From positions 283,333 through 347,332 of the forward strand of contig NZ_JAAOHY010000002.1 in the NCBI RefSeq assembly GCF_011308835.1: DNA of 64,000 bases, given 5' to 3'. Positions 26,289-36,020 of the stretch are shown piece after piece. Below the pieces are notes generated by a model. The model was not told the DNA's origin. It saw only the letters and a program-made list of their open reading frames with translations, and did not search any database. Source of the stretch: Paracoccus xiamenensis (lineage in GTDB: Bacteria; Pseudomonadota; Alphaproteobacteria; Rhodobacterales; Rhodobacteraceae). A program made the position numbers and the translations under genes. How positions within the stretch are numbered: position 1 is the stretch's first letter; each line of letters opens with the position of its first letter.

Positions 26289-27539
26289 TCAGATCAGGAA
26301 CTGCGCCAGCAGTTCATCATGGGTGATGTCCTGATAGGTAAAGCCGCTTTCGTCCAGCCGGACCATCAGTGCGGTCAGGTTGGCCGGGTCCGCCGTCTCG
26401 ATCCCGATCAGGACAGAGCCGAAGTTTCGCGCCGATTTCTTCAGGTATTCAAACCGGGCGATGTCGTCATTGGGGCCAAGCAGCATCAGAAAGTCGCGCA
26501 GCGCGCCGGGGCGTTGGGGCAGCCGCAGGATGAAGTATTTCTTGAGACCGGCGAAACGCTGGGCGCGTTCCTTGACTTCGGGCAGGCGTTCAAAGTCGAA
26601 ATTGCCGCCCGAACAGATGCAGACCACGCGCTTGCCGGCCAGCTCGCCGGCGTCGGCAAGGTCGCGCAGCACATCGACGGCCAACGCGCCGGCGGGCTCT
26701 AGCACGATTCCCTCGACATTGAGCATTTCCAGGATGGTAATGCTCAGCCGGTCTTCGGGTGCGGTCAGGACCTGTTCGGGCGCGAAGTGGCGCAGATGCG
26801 CAAAGGGCAAATCGCCGATCCGCGCCACGGCCGCCCCATCGACGAAGCTGTCGACGCCGGGCAGGGTGACCTGCTGGCCGGCCTCTAACGCGCCTTTCAG
26901 GCTGGCACCGCCCTGAGGTTCGGCGAAGACGAATCGGGTCTGGGGCGACGCCGCGGCAAGGTATTGGGTGACGCCTGCCGACAGACCGCCGCCGCCCACG
27001 GGCAGGACGACCAGATCGGGGGGCGCGGGCAACTGTTCAAGAATTTCGCGCGCAACGGTGGCCTGGCCTTCGATGACGTCGGCGGCATCGAAGGGCGACA
27101 GGAAGGTCGCGTTCTGATCCTTGGAAAAGGTCTGCGCCGCCGCCAGGGTCTGGTCAAAATAATCGCCCGTCAGCACGATTTCGATACTGTCTCCGCCAAA
27201 GATGCGGGTCTTGGCGATCTTCTGCTGGGGCGTGGTGACCGGCATGAAGATCGTGCCGCGCGCGCCGAAATGGCGGCATGCAAAGGCCACGCCCTGCGCG
27301 TGATTGCCCGCACTTGCGCAAACGAAATGCCGGTTGCTGCCGGCGTCGATGGCCTTGCGCATAGCGTTGAAGGCGCCGCGCAGCTTATAGCTGCGCACCG
27401 GGGTCAGATCCTCTCGTTTCAGCCAGATTTCGGCGCCGTAGCGGGCCGAGAGATGGTCGTTCAACTGTAATGGCGTGGCCGGAAACAGATCGCGAAGCGC
27501 GGTTTCGGCACTGGCTACGGAGGTGGTGAAATCTGACAT
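26289..27539 (-). CDS. ilvA: Threonine ammonia-lyase (threonine dehydratase)
   Basis: Fold-type II pyridoxal phosphate enzyme of 416 residues that makes 2-oxobutanoate from threonine for isoleucine synthesis. The cofactor lysine is Lys52 in SYKLRGAFNAM. The asparagine and glycine-rich loops CASAGNHAQGVAF and LPVGGGGLSAG are present, and a C-terminal ACT-like regulatory domain is seen from about residue 335 (LRLPQRPGALRDFL). This is the shorter form with one ACT-like domain. The start is MSDFTTS at 27537-27539. Isoleucine feedback is expected for the family. Confidence 0.95.
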   Translation of the reverse strand: MSDFTTSVASAETALRDLFPATPLQLNDHLSARYGAEIWLKREDLTPVRSYKLRGAFNAMRKAIDAGSNRHFVCASAGNHAQGVAFACRHFGARGTIFMPVTTPQQKIAKTRIFGGDSIEIVLTGDYFDQTLAAAQTFSKDQNATFLSPFDAADVIEGQATVAREILEQLPAPPDLVVLPVGGGGLSAGVTQYLAAASPQTRFVFAEPQGGASLKGALEAGQQVTLPGVDSFVDGAAVARIGDLPFAHLRHFAPEQVLTAPEDRLSITILEMLNVEGIVLEPAGALAVDVLRDLADAGELAGKRVVCICSGGNFDFERLPEVKERAQRFAGLKKYFILRLPQRPGALRDFLMLLGPNDDIARFEYLKKSARNFGSVLIGIETADPANLTALMVRLDESGFTYQDITHDELLAQFLI

Positions 27540-27696
27540 GAGAGGCCCCGTAAAATGCGCGGATAGCGTTGGCATGACGGGGGGCGAAGGTCAATGCGGG
27601 CGGTGGAATGGAGGCTATGCGGACAAAATGTGAATTCGCTGCGGCTGCGCCAAGGTCCGCTTCAGTGATCAGGGCTGGTCAATGCCAGAAGCATGA

Positions 27697-28191
27697 TTAG
27701 GGGCATGGGAATGTCAGGTTGCGCGCTTTCGCCCAACCATGGATGAACTGACGAAGCTCCTCGCTTCGCTGTTGCGGCTGCCCTCTGCCATCACGTATGG
27801 CGACGGTCGCTTCATGCCCGACGAGCCAAGGGAACAGACCTAAACGGTCGTAGTTCTCGCCCGCATCAGAATGACCTGGATTTAACCATTGTACGAAAAT
27901 GTCGAATTCATTTTCCACGACGTAATCGAGTGTCTTACGCACTGTCTCGGTGTATTGGATTGAGCACAAGATGATGTGACAGTCCTGATTTTCGAGAATG
28001 TTCCCCGCATAAAGTTGACGCTCCTCGGGCGATCCGCTGACCAAAAATACCTCAACGCATTCCGCGCCATAGAGGGTTAGAGTTCGAGTGTTTTTACCTG
28101 TGCGCACCGTCGAGTTGAACAACGTATTCCACGTAGTCGATTTGCCCGAGTTCCGGTTGCCGAGAATTCCAACGAAAAGGCGATCGCCCAA
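27697..28191 (-). CDS. P-loop NTPase-like orphan protein, AT-rich
   Basis: Protein of 164 residues starting at TTG 28191, with AGGAGG five bases upstream (28197-28202). The N-terminus has a clean Walker A, GILGNRNSGKSTTWNTLF, in the style of small GTPases. Possible later elements are weak: no clear DxxG or NKxD is visible. LFPWLVGHEATVAIRDGRGQ and the C-terminal helix RQFIHGWAKARNL are intact. Base composition is visibly lower in GC than its neighbours and codon use differs, which suggests transfer. It stands alone between ilvA and a thiolase gene. I do not know the family; it may be a single-domain relative of regulators that bind nucleotides. Confidence 0.72.
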   Translation of the reverse strand: MGDRLFVGILGNRNSGKSTTWNTLFNSTVRTGKNTRTLTLYGAECVEVFLVSGSPEERQLYAGNILENQDCHIILCSIQYTETVRKTLDYVVENEFDIFVQWLNPGHSDAGENYDRLGLFPWLVGHEATVAIRDGRGQPQQRSEELRQFIHGWAKARNLTFPCP

Positions 28192-28403
28192 ACCATCCTC
28201 CTAATCTTCACACTCGCTACATAATAACAATCAAGCGCCGTGCGCAAATCCTGATTTTTGAAAGCGGATCCAAAGACCGGCCATTCTACGTGTTGCGGCA
28301 AATAGGTAGTCAGGGCTCAATGCCGACATTCCTGTCCATATACCGATTTCCAGACGGGCAGGGGGCTGCCTGTCTGGATGTTTTTAAGCTTCTCTGTCGA
28401 GGA

Positions 28404-29585
28404 TCAGATCCGCTCGATCGCCAATGCAATTCCCTGACCGCCGCCGATGCACATGGTGATCAGCCCGCGCTTGCCGCCGATCCGGTCCAGTTCATACATC
28501 GCCTTGACGGTGATCAGCGCGCCGGTGGCGCCGACCGGGTGGCCGAGCGCGATGGCGCCACCGTTCGGGTTCACCTTGGCCGGGTCCAGGCCGAGTTCCT
28601 TGTTCACGGCGAGGGCCTGTGCGGCGAAGGCCTCGTTCGATTCGATTACGTCGAAATCGCCGACGCTCAGCCCGGTTTTTTCCAGCAGTTTCTGGACGGC
28701 GGGGACGGGGCCGATGCCCATGACCTCGGGACGGACGCCCGCGACGGCATAGCCCAGAACCTTGAAGCGCGGGGTCAGGCCGGCGGCCTTGGCGGCGTCT
28801 GCGCGGGCCAGCACGATGGCGGCGGCGCCGTCATTGATGCCGGATGCGTTGCCGGCGGTGACGCTGCCGTCCTTCTTGAAGGCGGGTCTCAGCCCGGCGA
28901 GTTTTTCCAGCGAGGTTTCCTTGGGGTGTTCGTCGGTGTCGAAGGCGACCATGCCCTTGCGGGTCTTGACCTCGACCGGGACGATCTGGTCCTTGAAACG
29001 GCCCTCGGCGATGGCCTTGGCGGCGCGCGTCTGGGATTCCAGCGCGAATGCGTCCTGCGCCTCGCGGCTGATGTCATGCTCGGCGGACACGTTTTCGGCG
29101 GTGACGCCCATATGGCCGGTGCCCATCGGGCAGGTCAGCGCGCCGACCATCATGTCCAGCATCTGAACATCGCCCATCTTGGCGCCGAAACGCGCGGCGG
29201 GCACCGCATAGGGCGCGCGCGACATCGATTCGGCACCGCCCGCGACGGCGAAATCGGCATCGCCAAGCGCCAGCGACTGGACGGCCGAGACGATGGCCTG
29301 CGCGCCAGAGCCGCACAGCCGGTTGACATTCATCGCGGGCGTCGTGAAGGGCACGCCTGCATCCAGCATGGCCACGCGGGACAGATAGGCGTCGCGGGGT
29401 TCCGTGTTGATGACATGGCCGAAGACCACGGTGCCGATCTGGTCGGGCGCAACGCCTGCGCGTTCCATCGCGGCCTTGGTCACGGTCGCGGCCAGCTGGA
29501 TCGGCGGAATGGCGGCCAGACTGCCGCCGAATGTGCCGATCGCGGTGCGCGCGCCGGACAGGATGACGATATCATTGTCGGACAT
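28404..29585 (-). CDS. Acetyl-CoA C-acetyltransferase (thiolase)
   Basis: Thiolase of 393 residues. The acylated cysteine is Cys91 in NRLCGSGAQAI, and the C-terminal pair is present as GHPVGATGA (His) and CIGGGQGIA (Cys). It condenses two acetyl-CoA or cleaves acetoacetyl-CoA; the bioA/phaA/atoB subgroups cannot be fixed by sequence inspection. No phaB reductase follows, so a catabolic role beside the neighbouring crotonase is as likely as polyhydroxybutyrate synthesis. Confidence 0.95.
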   Translation of the reverse strand: MSDNDIVILSGARTAIGTFGGSLAAIPPIQLAATVTKAAMERAGVAPDQIGTVVFGHVINTEPRDAYLSRVAMLDAGVPFTTPAMNVNRLCGSGAQAIVSAVQSLALGDADFAVAGGAESMSRAPYAVPAARFGAKMGDVQMLDMMVGALTCPMGTGHMGVTAENVSAEHDISREAQDAFALESQTRAAKAIAEGRFKDQIVPVEVKTRKGMVAFDTDEHPKETSLEKLAGLRPAFKKDGSVTAGNASGINDGAAAIVLARADAAKAAGLTPRFKVLGYAVAGVRPEVMGIGPVPAVQKLLEKTGLSVGDFDVIESNEAFAAQALAVNKELGLDPAKVNPNGGAIALGHPVGATGALITVKAMYELDRIGGKRGLITMCIGGGQGIALAIERI

Positions 29586-29645
29586 GGTGGTTCCCCCTTG
29601 TGAATCCGGCGTCAGCTTAGAAAGCCGGAACGCCCCTGTATAGGA

Positions 29646-30449
29646 TCAACCCTGCGTCGGTTTGATGCGGGGGCCGCTGCCGTCGCGGAAAGCCGCCAGT
29701 CTCTCGCGCGCGGCGGGCTGGGTGTTGACCACCCCCGCCACAACCGATTCCGCATAGGCTGCATCCAGCGCCGACATGTTCTGCATATGGCTGATGGCCG
29801 AGCAGATGGCGAAATTGGTCAGCGGCAGGTTTTCCGCGCAGCGCCGGGCGATTTCATAGGCTTTCGCAAGGCTGTCCTGCGCCATGTAATTGGCAAGGCC
29901 CACGGTCACGGCTTCCTCGCCGCGATACAGCCGCCCGGTCAGCATCATGTCGATCATCCGCGACTTGCCGATCAGATCGGCCACGCGGATCGTGGCGCCG
30001 CCGCCGGTGAACAATCCGCGCTGCCCCTCGGGCAGGCCGAAATAGGTTGTATCGTCGATCACCCGGATATGCGCGGCCGAGGCCAGTTCCAGCCCGCCGC
30101 CGACAACCGCGCCCTGCAGCGCCGCGATGATCGGCACGCCGCCATATTCCATCTTGTTGAAGGCCTCGTGCCAGTGCAGGCAGACATGCATGAAATCGGC
30201 GGGTGAGCGGTCGGCGGCGTGATGTTCGACAAGATCCAGCCCGGCGCTGAAGTGATCGCCCGCACCGCGCAGAATGGAGGCGCGCACGCCGTCGCGGGGC
30301 AGGGTGCGGAAGATCTCGATCAGTTCGTCGATGGTGGCCACGTTCAGCGCGTTGCGCTTGGTCGGGCGGTTCAGGGTGACCGTTGCAATGCCGAGGTCGT
30401 CGACGTCCAGCAGGATGTTTTCCAGTTTCAGGTCAGCGATGCGGGGCAT
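29646..30449 (-). CDS. Enoyl-CoA hydratase/isomerase (crotonase) family protein
   Basis: Protein of 267 residues in the crotonase fold. Oxyanion-hole segments are DHFSAGLDL and [15 protein letters not shown], followed by the [17 protein letters not shown] segment. It lacks the usual paired Glu pattern of true enoyl-CoA hydratase at the expected places, so it could be an isomerase or another crotonase. It lies 60 bases upstream of the thiolase gene on the same strand and is preceded by an AEC permease, suggesting one small acyl-CoA or organic-acid operon. Confidence 0.9.
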   Translation of the reverse strand: MPRIADLKLENILLDVDDLGIATVTLNRPTKRNALNVATIDELIEIFRTLPRDGVRASILRGAGDHFSAGLDLVEHHAADRSPADFMHVCLHWHEAFNKMEYGGVPIIAALQGAVVGGGLELASAAHIRVIDDTTYFGLPEGQRGLFTGGGATIRVADLIGKSRMIDMMLTGRLYRGEEAVTVGLANYMAQDSLAKAYEIARRCAENLPLTNFAICSAISHMQNMSALDAAYAESVVAGVVNTQPAARERLAAFRDGSGPRIKPTQG

Positions 30450-30452
30450 GGG

Positions 30453-31379
30453 TCAGCCTTTCTCGATCAGGTGCATGACGATGGGAATGGTCAGGACGCT
30501 GGCGGCGGTGGAAATCAGGATTGCGGACGAAACGCGTTGCACCGCGATGCCGAAATATTGCGCCAGCATATAGACATTGCCTGCCACGGGCAGGGCGGCG
30601 GCGGCGATCATCACGCCTGCCGCGAAAGGGTTGACCGCCAGCAGGATCGCGGCGATGCCGACGGCCGCAGGGTGCAGGACCAGCTTGGCCGTAGTCAGCC
30701 AGATCGCCGTTGCCGGGCGATCAGCGCGGCGTCCGACAAGGCTGGCGCCGATGGCGAACAGCGCGCCGGGGGTGGCGGCGGCGGACAGGATGGTCAGGAA
30801 TTCCAGCACCGGGCCGGGCAGCGGCAGGCCCGTGCCGGACCAGATCAGCCCGGCCAGAAGCGAGACGATCATCGGGTTGGCGATCAGCCCGCGCAGCAGC
30901 GACCAGATCATCGCAAGGTTCATCCGGCCCTGACGCGCGGCGGTGATGATCAGCGTGATGAGGGTTGAAAACACCACCAGATCGACGATCAGCACCAGCA
31001 GGACGGGGCCGGCGGCGGCCTCGCCCATCAGGGCGACCAGCATGGGCACGCCCAGAAAGCCGGTATTGCCGATGACGCAGCAATGCGCCTCCATCGCGGC
31101 TTCGGACCAGCTGAGGCGGCGGGCGCGGGCCACCGCCATGCCGATCCCCCAGACCAGCAGCGAACCGGCCAGATAGGCGGCGGCAAAGGCGGGATCCCAG
31201 ATCTGGCCGATCTCCAGCGTGGCGGCAAAGCGGAACAGCATTGCCGACAGCGCGAAATAGAAGACGAAGCGGGTCAGCCAGGCAGCGGCCTCTGGCGGGA
31301 AGAAACGAGTGCGGGCGGCGGCCCATCCGAGCCCGATCAGCATGAAAAACGGAAGTGTTTTCAGGAAGATCGCCAGCAT
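30453..31379 (-). CDS. AEC-family transporter
   Basis: Integral membrane protein of 308 residues with about ten hydrophobic segments, in the auxin efflux carrier family whose bacterial members move malonate, malate or similar acids. The N-terminus reads MLAIFLKTLPFFMLIGLGW, and conserved stretches are IGNTGFLGVPMLVALMG and the C-terminal half with GNVYMLAQYFG. Its start codon overlaps the stop of the trhO gene upstream, and its stop is three bases before the crotonase gene. Substrate unknown. Confidence 0.92.
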   Translation of the reverse strand: MLAIFLKTLPFFMLIGLGWAAARTRFFPPEAAAWLTRFVFYFALSAMLFRFAATLEIGQIWDPAFAAAYLAGSLLVWGIGMAVARARRLSWSEAAMEAHCCVIGNTGFLGVPMLVALMGEAAAGPVLLVLIVDLVVFSTLITLIITAARQGRMNLAMIWSLLRGLIANPMIVSLLAGLIWSGTGLPLPGPVLEFLTILSAAATPGALFAIGASLVGRRADRPATAIWLTTAKLVLHPAAVGIAAILLAVNPFAAGVMIAAAALPVAGNVYMLAQYFGIAVQRVSSAILISTAASVLTIPIVMHLIEKG

Positions 31380-32305
31380 CAGTCCGTTTTGTCGCCCCCC
31401 AGGATCGCGCCGATATGGTCGGTTCCGCGCTGCCGGGCCAGATCAACCTGATGCTGGCGTTCACGAAAGCGCGCGCGGTCGGCATCACTGTATTCGCTGG
31501 CGCAGCGGTGGCAACTGACGCCTTCTTCATATTCGGGGCGGGCCTTGTCGGCGGCGGCCAGCGGCCTGCGGCAGGCGTGGCACAGGTCATAGCTGCCATG
31601 CCGCAGGCCGTGGCCAAGGCTGACGCGCTGATCGAAGACGAAGCATTCGCCCTGCCATTTGCTGTCTGCTTCCGGCACGTCTTCCAGATACTTCAGGATG
31701 CCGCCTTGCAGGTGGTACACATCCTCGACCCCTTGCGAGATCAGGTAGTTCGTCGATTTCTCGCAGCGGATGCCGCCGGTGCAGAACATGGCGATGCGCT
31801 TGTTGTGGAAGCGGTGCTTGTTGTCCTGCCACCATGCGGGGAAATCGCGGAAGGATTTGGTGCCGGGATCGACCGCGCCGTCAAAGGTGCCGATCTCGAT
31901 TTCGTAATCGTTGCGCGTGTCGATGACGGCCACGTCTTCAGCGGCGATCAGGTCGTTCCAATCCTTGGGTTCGACATAATGGCCAACGCTGGCCAATGGG
32001 TCCACGTCGGGCTGGCCCATGGTGACGATTTCAGGTTTTACGCGGACCTTCATGCGGCCAAAGGGCATTTCAGCGGCGGTGCTTTCCTTCCAGACCAGAT
32101 CGGCGCAGCCGGGCAGGCTGCGGATATGGGCCAGCACCGCGTCGATCCCTTCGCGGGTGCCGGCGATGGTGCCGTTGATGCCTTCGCGGGCCAGCAGCAG
32201 CGTGCCCTTGACCCCCTGCGAACAGGCGAGCTTTGCCAGCGGGGCCTTCAGGGCCTCGGGGTCGGGGAAGGGGGTGAAATGATAAAGCGCGGCGACGGTC
32301 AGCAT
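31379..32305 (-). CDS. trhO: tRNA uridine(34) hydroxylase TrhO (rhodanese family)
   Basis: UPF0176/TrhO protein of 308 residues that adds the oxygen of 5-hydroxyuridine at tRNA wobble position 34 in an oxygen-dependent way. The rhodanese active loop is RIAMFCTGGIRCEKS with Cys175. An N-terminal acylphosphatase-like domain covers about 1-95, and the C-terminus has the family's cysteine pairs (CHACRRPL and CHRCAS). Overlaps the AEC transporter start by four bases. Confidence 0.95.
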   Translation of the reverse strand: MLTVAALYHFTPFPDPEALKAPLAKLACSQGVKGTLLLAREGINGTIAGTREGIDAVLAHIRSLPGCADLVWKESTAAEMPFGRMKVRVKPEIVTMGQPDVDPLASVGHYVEPKDWNDLIAAEDVAVIDTRNDYEIEIGTFDGAVDPGTKSFRDFPAWWQDNKHRFHNKRIAMFCTGGIRCEKSTNYLISQGVEDVYHLQGGILKYLEDVPEADSKWQGECFVFDQRVSLGHGLRHGSYDLCHACRRPLAAADKARPEYEEGVSCHRCASEYSDADRARFRERQHQVDLARQRGTDHIGAILGGDKTD

Positions 32306-32355
32306 CTGCTGGCCATAGCCGCCGCGCCCCGAGTCGTCAAACCTGCCGCGTCATC

Positions 32356-33966
32356 TCATCCGAAGGTGATGCCAAGCGCGAAGCCGCCCAGCAGATAGAT
32401 GAACATGGTGATCAGCACGATCCCGACGAGGTTCAGCACGAACCCGCCCCGCGCCATCTGGCCGATGGTCACCGTTCCGGTGCCGAAGACGATGGCATTG
32501 GGCGGGGTGCCGACCGGCAGCATGAAGGCACAGGTTGCCGCGAAGGCCGCCGGGATCAGCAGCGCCATCGGATCGACGCCGATCCCCGCAGCCACCCCGC
32601 CAAGGATCGGGATGAAGGTCGCGGCGGTGGCGGTGTTCGATGTCACCTCGGTCAGGAACAGGATCAGCGTTGTGACGGCGGCGACCAGCATGATCGGGGT
32701 CAGCGCGCCCAGACCCTGCACCTGCTGGCCGAACCACTGGTCAAGCCCGGTCGAGGCAACTGCGCCGGCCAACGACAGCCCGCCGCCGAACAGCAGCAGC
32801 ACACCCCAGGGCAGCCCGTCCTCGGCATCCTTCCAGTTCAGCACCATTTCCGTCCGGCCCCTGGCGGGCAAGATGAACATGGCGATGCCGGCGGCGATGG
32901 CCACGGCGGTATCGTCCAGCATGTCCAGCGGCCCGAGGCTGAGGCCGGTCAGGCTGCTGATCAGCCCCGGCACCACCCACAGGAACGCGGCCGAGCCGAA
33001 GACGATCATCACCATGCGCTCGCCCTGGCTGACCGGCCCGAGATGCGAGATCTCGTCGTCGATCATGGCGCGGCCGCCCGGAACCTCGGACAGGTTGAAG
33101 CGGAACAGCAGGTTGGTCATCAGGAACCAGGCGATCAGGATGAAGACAATCGCCAGCGGCAGACCGATCAGCATCCATTGCAGAAAGCCGATCTCGCGGC
33201 CGAGTTCATCCTGGACATAGCCCGCGACGATGGCATTGGGCGGGCTGCCAAGCAGCGTGCCAAGCCCGCCGATGGTTGCCGACCACGCGATGGACAGCAC
33301 AAGGCAGATGCCGAATGCCTTGATGTTCGGGTCGTCGATGACATCGCTGATGGTGCCACCGGACGCCAGCTTTTCGCCCACTTCGGCGCCCTGGCTGGTA
33401 TGCCGGCTGCGTTCGACCACCAGCGTCAGGATCGACAGCCCGATGGGCAGCATCATCAGCGTGGTGGCGGTGTTCGACACCCACATCGACAGAAAACCCG
33501 TCGCCAGCATCATGCCAAGGATGATGCGTTTCGGCTGTACGCCCACCTGCCGCAGCGTCAACAGCGCGATGCGGCGGTGCAGGTTCCATTTCTCCATCGC
33601 GATGGCGATCAGGAAGCCGCCGAGGAACAGGAAGACGATGGGGTTCGCATAGGGCGCCGTCGATTCGCTGACGGTGCGTTCGGTCAGCATCGGGATAAGC
33701 ACGATGGGCAGAAGCGAGGTGGCCGAAAGCGGGATCGCCTCGGACATCCACCAGATCGCCATCAGCGTACCGATGGCTGCGACATTGCGGGCATCGGGTG
33801 ACAGGCCCTCTGATCCGCCAAGCAGCAGCCAGACCAGCCCCGCCGCGATCAGGCCGGCGGCGCGCAGGCCCCAGATCATGCGCGCGGAACGGCCGCCCGT
33901 TCCGTCGTCATATTCCTCGTATTCTCCTTGCTGACGCGGGTCGTGCGGCAGATCATCATCCGTCAT
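32356..33966 (-). CDS. DASS/SLC13-family anion transporter
   Basis: Sodium-coupled symporter of 536 residues in the divalent anion family (SdcS/NadC type), which imports C4-dicarboxylates or related anions. Both Ser-Asn-Thr sodium motifs are present: WVSNTATTLMM and LTEVTSNTATAATFIPI. The protein has the two-fold repeat and about eleven hydrophobic segments, plus an acidic N-terminal tail (GEYEEYDDGTG). I start it at MTDDDLPHD because GAGGGAA precedes it. Substrate is not decided by sequence. Confidence 0.93.
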   Translation of the reverse strand: MTDDDLPHDPRQQGEYEEYDDGTGGRSARMIWGLRAAGLIAAGLVWLLLGGSEGLSPDARNVAAIGTLMAIWWMSEAIPLSATSLLPIVLIPMLTERTVSESTAPYANPIVFLFLGGFLIAIAMEKWNLHRRIALLTLRQVGVQPKRIILGMMLATGFLSMWVSNTATTLMMLPIGLSILTLVVERSRHTSQGAEVGEKLASGGTISDVIDDPNIKAFGICLVLSIAWSATIGGLGTLLGSPPNAIVAGYVQDELGREIGFLQWMLIGLPLAIVFILIAWFLMTNLLFRFNLSEVPGGRAMIDDEISHLGPVSQGERMVMIVFGSAAFLWVVPGLISSLTGLSLGPLDMLDDTAVAIAAGIAMFILPARGRTEMVLNWKDAEDGLPWGVLLLFGGGLSLAGAVASTGLDQWFGQQVQGLGALTPIMLVAAVTTLILFLTEVTSNTATAATFIPILGGVAAGIGVDPMALLIPAAFAATCAFMLPVGTPPNAIVFGTGTVTIGQMARGGFVLNLVGIVLITMFIYLLGGFALGITFG

Positions 33967-34110
33967 GGCAATTCCCTCCCTCAAATCACTTTCCCTTTGG
34001 TCAGGTTGCCCAGTTTGCGCGCGGGGGCAAGTGCTGACGATGCGGGCGAACCCGGTGCCATTGACGCGCGCCACCTAGCTGTTACCAAATGCCTAACGAA
34101 GGAGGCCCCG

Positions 34111-34707
34111 ATGCCGACAGCCCTGATCGTGATCGACGCGCAGGTCGATTTCTGCCCCGGTGGCCGGTTGGCCGTCGCTGGCGGGGACGAGATCATCGCC
34201 CCCATCAATGACCTGATGGCCGATTACGACGCCGTCATCCTGACCCAGGACTGGCACCCGGCCGATCATTCCAGCTTTGCCGATAGTCACCCGGGGGCAG
34301 AGCCGTTCAGCACCGTTCAGATGGATTACGGTCCGCAGGTGCTGTGGCCGCAGCATTGCGTGATCGGCTCGCCCGGTGCGGGGTTTCACCCGGCGCTGGC
34401 GGTGGATGTCGCGGATGTGGTCATTCGCAAGGGCTTTCGCCCCGAAATCGACAGCTACTCTGCCTTTTTCGAAAACGACCACCAGACGCGCACCGGGCTG
34501 GAAGGCTATCTGCGCGAGCGTGGGTTGATGCGGGTGGATTTCGTCGGCCTCGCCCTTGATTTCTGCGTCGCCTGGTCGGCCATCGACGCAGCCAGGCTGG
34601 GCTTTACCACCCGCGTGATCGAAGACGCCACGCGGGCCATCGATCTGAACGGCTCTCGTGCGGCGGCGCGCGAGGCGATGCGCGCAGCAGGAGTGACGCT
34701 GACATGA
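34111..34707 (+). CDS. pncA: Nicotinamidase
   Basis: Isochorismatase-fold hydrolase of 198 residues that deamidates nicotinamide to nicotinate. Catalytic triad: Asp9 (IVIDAQVDF), Lys107 (IRKGF) and Cys152 (LDFCV). The metal-binding segment is [11 protein letters not shown], with Asp47 and His49, completed by His82. The start at 34111 follows AGGAGG. Its stop overlaps the pncB start as ATGA, so the two steps of the salvage route are made together. Confidence 0.97.
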   Translation: MPTALIVIDAQVDFCPGGRLAVAGGDEIIAPINDLMADYDAVILTQDWHPADHSSFADSHPGAEPFSTVQMDYGPQVLWPQHCVIGSPGAGFHPALAVDVADVVIRKGFRPEIDSYSAFFENDHQTRTGLEGYLRERGLMRVDFVGLALDFCVAWSAIDAARLGFTTRVIEDATRAIDLNGSRAAAREAMRAAGVTLT

Positions 34708-36020
34708 TGATGCCCAATGTCGATATCGCGGGACGGGTCTATAACCACCGCTGGAAGATCGACCCGATCGTGCGGTCGCTGCTGGACACTGATTTTTACA
34801 AGCTGTTGATGTGTCAGTCGGTTTTCCGCAACAAGCCGGATACGAATGTCACCTTTCAGTTGATCAACCGCACGAAATCCGTGCCTCTGGCCGAAATCGT
34901 GGACGAGGTCGAGCTGCGCGAACAGCTGGATCAGGTCCGCGCGCTGCGGCTGACGCGGGGGGAATCGACCTGGCTGCGCGGCAATACCTTCTATGGTAAG
35001 CGGCAGATGTTCCGCCCCGATTTCATGGAGTGGCTGGAGAACGTCCAGCTGCCCGAATACGAACTGTCCAAGCGCGACGGCCAGTATGAGCTGCGCTTTG
35101 AAGGCAAATGGCCCGAGGTGATGCTGTGGGAAATCCCGGCGCTGGCGATCATCATGGAGCTGCGCTCGCGCGCGGTCACCAAGGATATGGGCCGGTTCGA
35201 ATTGCAGGTGCTTTATGCCCGTGCAATGACCCGGATCTGGGAAAAGATCACCGAGCTGGACAAGCTGCCGAACCTGAAAATCGCCGATTTCGGCACCCGC
35301 CGCCGGCATTCCTATCTGTGGCAGGACTGGTGCGTGCAGGCGATGGGCGAAGGCTTGGGGAATGCGCCGGATGGCAAGTTCATCGGCACCTCGAACTGCC
35401 TGATCGCCATGCGCCGCGATCTGGAGGCGATCGGGACCAACGCGCATGAACTGCCGATGGTCTATGCCGCGCTGGCCAATGACGACGACGAATTGCGTCA
35501 GGCCCCTTACCGCGTGCTGGCCGATTGGCACGAAGAACATGATGGCAATCTGCGCGTCATCTTGCCCGACACCTACGGGACCGAAGGCTTCCTGAAAGGT
35601 GCGCCCGACTGGCTGGCCGGCTGGACCGGCATTCGTGTCGACAGCGGCGATCCGGTGAAGGTGACGGAAACCGCGATCGAGTGGTGGAAGCAGAAGGGCG
35701 AGAATCCGCGCGAAAAGCTGGTTATCTTCTCGGACGGGCTGGATGTGGCCGAGATCGAGGACCTCTATGGCCGTTTCGATGGGAAGGTGAAGGCAAGCTT
35801 CGGCTGGGGCACACTTTTGACCAATGATTTCCGTGGCCTTGTGAATGGTGACGGGCTGGATCCGCTCAGCCTCGTCTGCAAGGCGGTCGAGGCCGAGGGT
35901 CGCCCGACCGTGAAGCTGTCGGACAATCCCGCCAAAGCGATGGGGCCAAAGGACGAGATCGAACGTTACAAGCGGGTCTTCGGCGTGGGCGAACAGAAGC
36001 GGGTCGATCTGTTCGTCTAG
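34704..36020 (+). CDS. pncB: Nicotinate phosphoribosyltransferase
   Basis: Enzyme of 438 residues that joins nicotinate with PRPP to make nicotinate mononucleotide for NAD recycling. Family features: [17 protein letters not shown] near the N-terminus, [15 protein letters not shown], and the substrate loop [11 protein letters not shown]. Translationally coupled to pncA. Its TAG stop shares CTAG with the stop of the convergent methyltransferase gene. Confidence 0.97.
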   Translation: MMMPNVDIAGRVYNHRWKIDPIVRSLLDTDFYKLLMCQSVFRNKPDTNVTFQLINRTKSVPLAEIVDEVELREQLDQVRALRLTRGESTWLRGNTFYGKRQMFRPDFMEWLENVQLPEYELSKRDGQYELRFEGKWPEVMLWEIPALAIIMELRSRAVTKDMGRFELQVLYARAMTRIWEKITELDKLPNLKIADFGTRRRHSYLWQDWCVQAMGEGLGNAPDGKFIGTSNCLIAMRRDLEAIGTNAHELPMVYAALANDDDELRQAPYRVLADWHEEHDGNLRVILPDTYGTEGFLKGAPDWLAGWTGIRVDSGDPVKVTETAIEWWKQKGENPREKLVIFSDGLDVAEIEDLYGRFDGKVKASFGWGTLLTNDFRGLVNGDGLDPLSLVCKAVEAEGRPTVKLSDNPAKAMGPKDEIERYKRVFGVGEQKRVDLFV

